A stretch of 64,000 nt of DNA from positions 73,140,783-73,204,782 of the forward strand of contig JAKCOZ010000002.1 in NCBI GenBank assembly GCA_022605955.1, read 5' to 3'. The position numbers and the translations under genes were made by a program. Below are positions 46,966 to 64,000 of the stretch, piece by piece. Each line of letters starts with the position of its first letter. Position 1 is the first letter of the stretch. The DNA is from Rallus limicola. Its lineage: Eukaryota > Chordata > Aves > Gruiformes > Rallidae. The notes under the pieces were generated by a model. The model was given only the letters and a program-made list of their open reading frames with translations, ran no database searches and had not been told where the DNA came from.

Positions 46966-49199
46966 AGGTTCATCACCAGGCTGGGTGTGACAGGACATGG
47001 TGATGATGGCAAAGGTCAATCACAGCTGCCTATTATGTCACCGTTCAAAACACATTTGCAAAACCAGAACTTTTGTTCTTGCTCCCTTGAGCAGTGGGTA
47101 TGCCAGAGTGGGTCAGACAGACCATATGGGCCAAGGTCCCAGACCAGCTTTCCATCTACAGACCAGCCCCAGCCCCACTCAGTGACACTTAGCATTAAAG
47201 AGCATTGCTTGAAACCCATTTTGAACATAGTGATGGCAGTGTCTGATGCTGAAACCTGCTTTCCCTCTGCAGAGCTTTAGCACTTGGTGCCCTTCTTGGG
47301 GAAAGCAAGGGTGGAAAAAGCGAATGCCCATGCACAGAGAAACCACGTCACTGACTGAGTTTTCAGAAACAACTGTGTAACTTCATTTTAAAGGGCACAA
47401 TCTTTGGTCAGCCTGGCCTTTCCGTGCTATAAAATCAAACTTGACAGAGGATTCAATCACCACTAATGATGTCTTATAGTCAAAATCATTAGGAGAAGTC
47501 AAGAGCATCTTAACCCTGTGTCCAAGGTATAAAATTCCTTAGCACTATGGTATTTCCTTCTCTGTCAGATGCCTACATGTGTTACAGTGACACCCTGAAG
47601 TTACTCATAATCACCACCATAATTTAAAAAAATATAAAAAGTCATGTGTTTAAAAAATAAATGTTTTTATAGACAGAGCTAAGGAAAAGAAGTTTAAAAG
47701 GACTCCTTTAGATTATATATAGTTCTGAAATAAATGCACAAACATTACAGCAGTTACTTCCAGTTTCTCCTTTGGGAAAGCAAATAGAAATTGCTGAAGT
47801 AGTGGAATACAAAGACACACAGTATTACTTTTAAAGGTGCAGAAATCCAGCTAAACATGGAATGTATCCGCTCAGCAGAATTAGTTCAGGAAATGACAGT
47901 TTTCACCTCTCCTTTCATACAGAAAGAAATACACCTGTGTAATTACCAAATGGGTATTTTGCCTGAACAGCTAGCCAAGAAAATGAATTAATAAACAAAA
48001 TCCCTACACTTCTACCTATGCATTGTTAGGGATGAAACACCTCTGCACAGATGCCAGAAATTACTCATGCAACTATAAAGACTCTCCTGAAAATACAAAT
48101 ATCCGAAGTAGTTTAAGAGTAAATAATCTTGGCTGGCCCAAGAGGGTTTTTTTTAAAGACCTTCCCTTCCTTACCTCTGCAAGTTGCAGGTTTCCAGCTG
48201 CACCCCAGGAATCCCATCTTTCCAGCCTAACCACCTACACAAACTCTCTCATCTTGCCAGCCACAACCCTCTTCAAATTCTTGCTCCTAATTAGTTCTTG
48301 AGCCTTGCTCACCCCATTAGTGCCTGCAAAACTCTTCTGCCTCTGAATGGCTCATACTGGTATTGTTTGTAAACACAGATGTAACAATTCTGATCTGTTT
48401 TGCACAGCCCAGCCCCAGTGCCAAGTGCCACTTAAGGACAAGGCTTCCAGCCTACAGCTGCCCTGGACCCAATCTCCCTAAAAACACCTCTGTGCTTCGT
48501 ATCTCAAGCCACATACCTTGCATAGGTATCACAAAAATTAAATTGGAAAAACTGGTCCTAATAAACATGCGTAAGCAATGGGATAAACCAAGGTGTGCTG
48601 CTGAATCTCACACCCTGCAGCATCGAAAGCAGGGATGCAGCCCAGCCTTACTCACCTTTGCTGCAGGGTATCGTTGCTTTTCTGCCTGTTAAGCAATTCA
48701 CTGATGCTTTAAAAAAATGTTTATTTTCCTGTAGACTTCTTAGGCTGCATCATCTACAGAAAATGAACCTGGATGAGTTTTAGGAGTTGTCTGGTACTTA
48801 AAAGTCAGTTGGGAGTGTTGGAAAACATCAGGCGGAGCCCACAGGTTTAACCACACAAATCCACAAGCCTAACTCTCCTGCTTTGACTGTTGCCTCTGTC
48901 CCTGTTGCCATAGAAACAGATTGCACTGCCAGAAGTGGAAGGAATATCATCATCTGGGGGGAAAAAGAAAAAAACCCTGGGAATGCAGCTAAAGATTACT
49001 TTAAAAGGCCTCTCGTAGCATGTTGGTACTATATCCCTTTTTATAGGAGAGACAACCAGAAGCTATCAACAGAGGTAGAAACAATGCCTTACAGCCCTGG
49101 CTATCCAGGATGTAGGCTGAGGTACTCAAAAGAATACCTTGCATCAAGTGCTCTAGCCACACTGCCAAGGTGCAGGAGGCAAAGGCAGGGACTGGAAGA
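46966..49199. other. Intergenic DNA between ANKRD37 and LRP2BP
   Basis: No exon was recognised. The block 47090-47240, with 'gggtcagacagaccatatgg', resembles the end of an old CR1-like repeat seen in reptiles and birds, but I cannot confirm it by eye. Other open frames are short. Confidence 0.45.
48904..48917 (+). promoter_or_regulatory. RFX X-box-like site
   Basis: The sequence gttgccatagaaac closely fits the RFX X-box (two half-sites around GTTGCC and RAAAC/RCAAC). A second GTTGCC half-site lies just upstream at 48889-48894. It sits about 2.5 kb upstream of the LRP2BP start. Use as an enhancer is inference. Confidence 0.45.
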
Positions 49200-50707
49200 A
49201 TGAAGAACCACCCACTGTAGGAGAAGATGAGGTTTGAGACCATCTAAGGAAACTGAGGGTGCACAAGTCCATCTGCAGGTCCTGAGGGAAGTGGCAGATG
49301 AAGTTGCTAAGCCACTCTCCATCATATTTGAGAAGTCCTGGCAGCTTGGTGAAGTTACCACTGACTGGAAAAGGGAAAACACAATCCTCATTTAAAAAAA
49401 AAAGAAAATTAAATTAAGACCTAGGGAATGACAGGCCAATCAGTCTCACCTCTGTGGCCAGCAAGATCATGGAGCAGATCCTCCTGGAAGCTATGCTCAG
49501 GCACATGGAAAATAAGGATATGATTGGTGACAGCCAACATGGCTTCGCTAAGGGCAAACGGTGCCTGAAAAATTTGGTGGCCTTCTACAGTGGGTTTACA
49601 GCATTTGTGGGTAAGAGAAGTCACTGACATCATTTACCTGGACTTGTGCAAAACATTTGACATTGTCCACAATGATTGGCAAGACGTGGATTTGATGGCA
49701 GGGCCACTGAATGGATAAGGAACTGGCTGGTTGGTTATGCTCCAAGAGTTGCGTTCAACAGCTCAGTGTCCAAGTGGAGATCAGTGATGAGTGACATTCC
49801 TCAGGAGAACTGGCATTGTTTAAGATCTTTGTTGGTGACATGGACAGTGGGATTGAGTGCACCCTCAGCAAGTTTTCCGACGACACCAAGCTGTGTGGTG
49901 TGGTTCACACACTGGAGAGAAGGGATGCCTGTGCGAACCACATGAAGTTGAACAAGGCCAAGTTCAAGGTCCTGCACATGGGTCAGGGCAATCCCAAGCA
50001 GAACTACAGGCTGGGTGGAGAATGGATTGAGAGCAGCCCTAAGGAGGACTTGGGGGTGTTGGCTGATGTAAAGATCAACATGAGACAGCAATGTGTGCTT
50101 GCAGCCCAGAAAGTCAACCATGTCCTGGGCTGCATTAAAAGGCAGTGTGACCAGTGGGTCAAGGGAGGAGATTCTGCCCCTCTGCTTTGATGATGAGACC
50201 CCACCTGGAGTAATGCATCCAGCTCTGGGGTCCCCAAAATAAGGAGGACATAGCCTGTTGGAGTGAGTTCAGAGCAGGGTTAGAAAGTTGATCAGAGGGC
50301 TGGAGCACCTCTCCTATGAAGATAGGCTGCAAGAGTTGGGCTTCTTCAGCCTGGAGAAGAGAAGGCTCCTGGGAGACCTAGAGCAGCTTTCCTGTACCTA
50401 ACAGGGCCTACAAGGAAGCTGGAGAGGGACTGTTAACAAGTGCATGGAGTTCTAGGACAAGGGGCAATGGCCTTCAGCTGAAGGAGGGGAGATTCTGATT
50501 AGATAAAAGGAAGAAAATTTTTTTACAGTGAGGGTGGTGAGGGCCTGGCACAGGCTGTCCAGAGAAGCTGTGGCTGCTCCTGGATCCCTGGCAGGGTTCA
50601 AGGCCAGGTTGGATGGGGCTTTGGGCACCCTGGGCTAGTGAGGGTGTCCCTGTCTATGGCAGTGGGGTGGTCTTTAAGGTCCCTTCTAGCCCAGCCCTTT
50701 CTATGGT
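49200..50707 (+). mobile_element. CR1 LINE, 1.5 kb with RT remnants
   Basis: The longest CR1 in the window, in sense orientation. It carries the end of the second reading frame: a block before the reverse transcriptase motifs (about 49220-49380), an RT core around KFSDDTKLCGVVHTL (near 49870-49905), the C-terminal part (49816-50190 is the longest open piece, 124 codons), and the 3' UTR ending near 'cttctagcccagccctttct'. Frame breaks between 49676 and 50190 and an A-rich stretch near 49392 show that it is dead. The 5' end is truncated. Confidence 0.94.
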
Positions 50708-51437
50708 TAGATATCAGCTTCAAAAAGCACGTTCCCCCAACTATCCTCCTGAGTTTTGTTTTATCTATACAAGGAAAACAAACTACCTTACACTGAGCAG
50801 TTTCTGATTGCATGAAGTCCCACTTGCTGGGGTGAAGTTTCACACCCGTTTGACTGAACTGCATTCCAGGTTTCTGTTATTTTTGCCCGTTTTTTTGCTT
50901 TCTGCACTGCATTTTGGGCTCTTGCGTTTAACCTGCAACAGGACTGGCAGGTAGTAGGAAAGAACCTGTGGATGCCCAAACCACAGCCTGTCCTGCCCCA
51001 TCACACAGTTCCACATAGTTTGGCACTGGCCAACAGCTAGAAAAGGTCCTTGCACAGACCCCTGCCCTTCGGGTGCTGGCACTCCCCTCCCTTTCGGAAA
51101 ATGGACCAAAAACCCGAGGGGAAAACACAGACTTCATCTTCCCGGTCGTCCCTCTGCCCCGTCGAAGGCTGAGGGACCCCACTGCCCGGCTGAGGGGCAG
51201 GCTGGGCCGCGGGTGGCTCCGGGACAGCAAGGCTGACAATCGCCAACCACCAACCGCCGCTTCGAGGCGCCCCGCCGCCTCACAACGCGGGGCGGCCGCC
51301 GCGACTCACACCCCGCCACCACCTCCCTTCGTTCCCCGGCGGCTCAGGGAGCCCAACACCGGCGGGGCCGCTGTGGAGCTCCCGAGTCTCGTCCCGCCCT
51401 CCTTCGCTCCTGGGAGGCCGCTCGTTGCCAGGGCGAG

Positions 51438-60822
<9,385 letters not shown>

Positions 60823-60988
60823 TGTTTCCTTAGCTGTGACTGCTGCATAACTGTACTTCCTACAGTAAACCATCCTTCATCTCCAGCAATTACAGACTGC
60901 ACATCCCTGCTTGCTTTTCAATTCTCTAGAAATTGTTACTTAAAGCACACTCTTTCTTTAATTGAGATGAGGCAAAGGCAGACTTTCA

Positions 60989-61625
60989 CAGACTGTCCTG
61001 AGGGACCCTGGGAGGGACCTGTAAGGACACCAGGTCCAACTCCTGGCTCCACACAGGCCCAGCCAAGTCAGGACATGGGACTGAGCGCATCGGCCAGACA
61101 GTTCTTGGCTGTGACCCCTTCCCTGGGGAGCCTGTGCCAGTGCCCAACCACCCTCTCAGTACAGAGCCTCTTCCTGACATCCAGCATAAACCTCCCCTGT
61201 CACAGCTGCATGCCATTCCCTCAGGTTCTATCCCTGGTCCCCAAAGAGAGGAGACTGGTGCCTGCCCCTTTGCTCCCCCTCATCAGGAAGCCACAGGCCA
61301 TGCTGAGGTCTCCCCTCAGCCTCTTCTTCTCAGACTCTTCCCCATCCTCGTTGCCCTCCTCTGGACACTCTCCAGTATTTCTGTGCCCCTTTTGTACTGT
61401 GGCACCCAAACCTGCACCCAGTGCTTGAAGTGAGGCCGCCCCAGCGCAGTGCAGAGCAGGACAATCCCCTCCCTGACCAGTGCTTGATGCACCCCAGGAT
61501 ACCGTTGGCCCTCCTGGCTGCCTGGGCTCACTGCTGCCTCCTGGTTACCTTGTTGTCGACCAAGACCCCCAGATGCCTCTCAGCATGGCTGGCCTCCAGC
61601 GTCTGATCCCCCAGGCTGCTGAAGA
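60989..61625 (-). mobile_element. CR1 LINE 3' fragment, antisense
   Basis: Inverted CR1 beginning 'cagactgtcctgagggaccc', with 'aggtccaactcctggctcca', 'ctctccagtatttctgtgcc', and ending around 'ttgttgtcgaccaagacccc' and 'tggcctccagcgtctgatcc'. It begins about 165 bp after the LRP2BP stop, so it probably forms part of the LRP2BP 3' UTR. Confidence 0.94.
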
Positions 61626-63442
61626 TGTAAGCTTTATCAAGGACATTTTACTAGGACAGGCATCCTGTGTTTTGCTTGTGTCACACTGCTATGTAGCACA
61701 TGAATTAAACCAAAAGCAAAAGCAAATGAAAACAGTTGTTCCCTTTTCTGCATTTTTGGGATTTAAACATTAGATTTTCATTTTCCAACAAGCCTGAACC
61801 CAAAGCTTGTTTAGTTTTACACACAGCCCATTCACAGGTCCCGACTGTTATCACCTTTCCCAGTGGTGTGTAGTTTCTTCCACAGGTTTCTCTAACACAT
61901 CTCCATCTATCTATGTGTCTCAATGCATCACACTCAGACTGCAGAGATTCACAGCTGGAAATGGGTCTGTATGACACTAAGCTTTACACTTCAAACCAAG
62001 TCAAGTTCTAACACTAGCAATACGACTCACAGAGCTATCAAAGCCCTGTGAGTATGGAACCATTCAACACACGTGTCCTGTGTGCAAGGCTTGTTCACCT
62101 CAGTCCTTCATACAGCATCTCCACTGCTGCTGCACTACACAGAGCCAGAGCCCTTCTGGCTGGAACTGTGTGCACCTGAGTAAATCATGCTGAATCTTTT
62201 CCCAAGGGGTTATTCCATTAACCAGTACTAAGTTTTATTGATTGCTCACATGTTTCTAATTATTTACTTGTAAAACTCTGTATGTGCAGACCCTGGCTTC
62301 CTCCTCAGGACTGTGCTGTGACTTGAAAACTTCTCTGAATCTGTTGGAACAGGAGATCAGATGTTACTAAAAACACTGATTTAAACAGAGCACACAGATT
62401 CTGTGTGCCTTAAACTACAGCCACTCTTAACTGCAAGTAGTTCTTTTAAGAGCACAACTGTACTGAGTTTAAAAGAAAGTAATGAGTGTCACCTAGGGAT
62501 TTTTGATGATGTTTAATTATTTAGATGTGCATTAAGACCATATTTACATGTTTTTACATAAATTAAAAAAAAAAACCCCAACACTGAAGATATCATTTTC
62601 TTTCCTTGTATAAAATAAGGGAAAGATCTGAAGGTTGTTTGAAACTGGGGTATTTGAATAAAACAGCCCTGAGTAATATCAGGGAAGTTATTAGAATGGT
62701 TTAATTAAATGTCAACTTATTCATTCATAGAAGCAATTCATAAGCACTAATCTCTGAACTAACATTTAACACAGGCATTCTGTTAGGACATACCACTTTA
62801 CAATGTGTATTTTTGACACAGACTTCAGAGTAACGTAAATATTCCTTATGAAACTAGTGCTCAGACTCATTCATCTGCTGTCAGTACAGCCTCATTACCA
62901 AGTACTGCAATCCAGTTGTGTTATTTATTGCTTACAAATGCTTCAAACCAAGGGAAATCTTTGGTAAAAACAAAACTGATAAAATTTTCACAAGAGCTTT
63001 ACATGTAGTATTGCACAACAAGGCTTTGTCAATACACAAGAAAAAAAGGAATGCTCAAATCCTCAGTGAGGAGATTAGAACTGTACAACATTCATTAGTT
63101 AATCACTATAAGCAAAATTTCTTTTCATAAATGTTTAAAATATTTTCTGGTTTCTTTCAGCTTATATGAACATTTATTTTTTTTCAGTCTATACTTGAAA
63201 CAGAAGAGTAGTCAAATAGAACAATTTAAATAAAAATTGGCAACTATACAGCATTGTTTTGTCTACCCTACTACAGCATCAGATCTTTTCAAGTCTGTTT
63301 ACTTCACAAAAACCTCAGGAGGAAAGAAAAACGCTAAAAATAATCATAGTCCTCAGCCCTCTATGGAAAAGAGGAAAATAAGTTTCATGTCTATCACTGG
63401 ACATAGACATTTCTCTAGTGGTCCAATTGTGCAGGTTCAAAC
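61626..63442. other. Convergent 3' region of LRP2BP and SNX25
   Basis: No exon was recognised. Plus-strand AATAAA occurs at 62657-62662, and minus-strand AATAAA near 63172, so 3' UTRs of LRP2BP and of SNX25 probably end here. The exact ends cannot be placed from sequence. Confidence 0.4.
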
Positions 63443-63517
63443 CTAAGTGGCATTAAGCTGCTCTAAGTGAGCTCTTAGCTCAGGACACAGTTCAGTTAGC
63501 AGCAGTTCCAGCAAAAC
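63443..63517 (-). CDS. SNX25: Probable last coding exon of SNX25 (partial)
   Basis: On the minus strand an acceptor (gtttttcag, intron side at 63518-63526) is followed by a phase-0 frame of 24 codons ending in TAG: VLLELLLTELCPELRAHLEQ followed by LNAT. This Leu/Glu-rich helix fits the C-terminal end of the nexin-C domain of SNX13/14/19/25-type sorting nexins. Position and strand match SNX25, which in human ends tail to tail with LRP2BP. The exon is short and no other SNX25 exon is in the window, so the name rests mainly on synteny. Confidence 0.6.
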   Translation of the reverse strand, partial: VLLELLLTELCPELRAHLEQLNAT

Positions 63518-64000
63518 CTGAAAAACAGAGAAGAGTGAGGATGAGTGCGTGTGCCCAGCGAGAGCTTCTTCCTCCTTCCTGACAAGGTCGGGGTAGGACA
63601 GGTAAGCACAACAGGTAAGCATGCAGGGTCACTCATCAGCCATGCGACTACTCTGCTGTCACCCCATTAGCACATGCCCTACAGGTAACACAGGAGACAT
63701 CCTGAGGCTGAAAGGTGGCAAGAGCCAGGGGCAGCTGCTTTCAGGTGGGGGTTTTCCCATCCTCTATGGACTGGGGCTCTTCTGTCAAAGCCACAGCAGC
63801 AACACAAGCAAGCACATCACCCCACACACAGCAGTACACCAGCTACTAGGAAAGGAAACTAACTCCATCCCTGCTGAAACCAGGATAGGATGGAACCAAG
63901 CACATTTTTTTCCTGACTTAGTAACAACACCACAAGTTACTTGCACATGGAACAACAGCCCAACATAAGTCTCTGCCAAAGCGTGAACCCTGGGCTTTAA
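63518..64000 (-). other. Probable SNX25 last intron
   Basis: Non-coding sequence upstream of the last exon on the minus strand. A 115-codon plus-strand frame (63621-63968) shows no recognisable motif and is probably chance. Confidence 0.45.

Noticed and set aside
49676..50190. Possible active retrotransposon or domesticated reverse transcriptase
   Set aside because: The CR1 is 5' truncated and frameshifted; the open pieces are overlapping fragments in different frames.

Overview
The window is vertebrate nuclear DNA, almost certainly from a bird. About a dozen CR1 LINE fragments lie on both strands, genes are short-intron and split by GT-AG junctions, and promoters are CpG-rich in an otherwise AT-rich background. 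The species cannot be named from this sequence. The gene order matches one block of human 4q35 read in reverse: CCDC110 (+), CFAP96/C4orf47 (-), UFSP2 (+), ANKRD37 (-), LRP2BP (+), SNX25 (-). I found no bacterial-style operon, CRISPR array, tRNA, rRNA or provirus.

Layout. 1-14.7 kb is intergenic with CR1 pieces, a perfect 50-bp palindrome (1747-1796) and a CpG island with no gene attached (about 11.2-11.5 kb). 14.7-16.3 kb is a decayed coiled-coil exon of CCDC110, broken by many stops and frameshifts. 18.6-27.0 kb (-) is a complete CFAP96 in seven coding exons (310 aa). A CpG island at about 29.1-30.2 kb serves CFAP96 leftwards and UFSP2 rightwards. 29.7-43.0 kb (+) is a complete UFSP2 in twelve coding exons (481 aa) with the catalytic Cys, Asp and His intact. 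44.1-46.1 kb (-) is a complete ANKRD37 in four exons (170 aa) behind a CpG-rich promoter with hypoxia-response-like ACGTG cores. 46.6-51.0 kb is intergenic and holds a 1.5-kb CR1 with reverse-transcriptase remnants. 51.4-60.8 kb (+) is a complete LRP2BP in eight coding exons (346 aa). The right edge holds the probable last coding exon of SNX25 on the minus strand (63443-63517).

The four intact genes do not form one pathway. UFSP2 matures and removes the ubiquitin-like modifier UFM1. CFAP96 is a centrosome and cilium associated protein. ANKRD37 is a small ankyrin-repeat protein known elsewhere as a hypoxia target. LRP2BP is a Sel1-repeat adaptor for megalin. They are linked by conserved synteny and by shared or neighbouring promoters. 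All exon models were built by hand from splice signals, reading-frame phase and recalled family sequences; each spliced reading frame closes without an internal stop. The most notable observations are the decay of CCDC110 between intact neighbours, the 50-bp palindrome, a 27-nt in-frame alternative acceptor in CFAP96, RFX X-box-like sites, and paired inverted CR1 copies around the end of LRP2BP.
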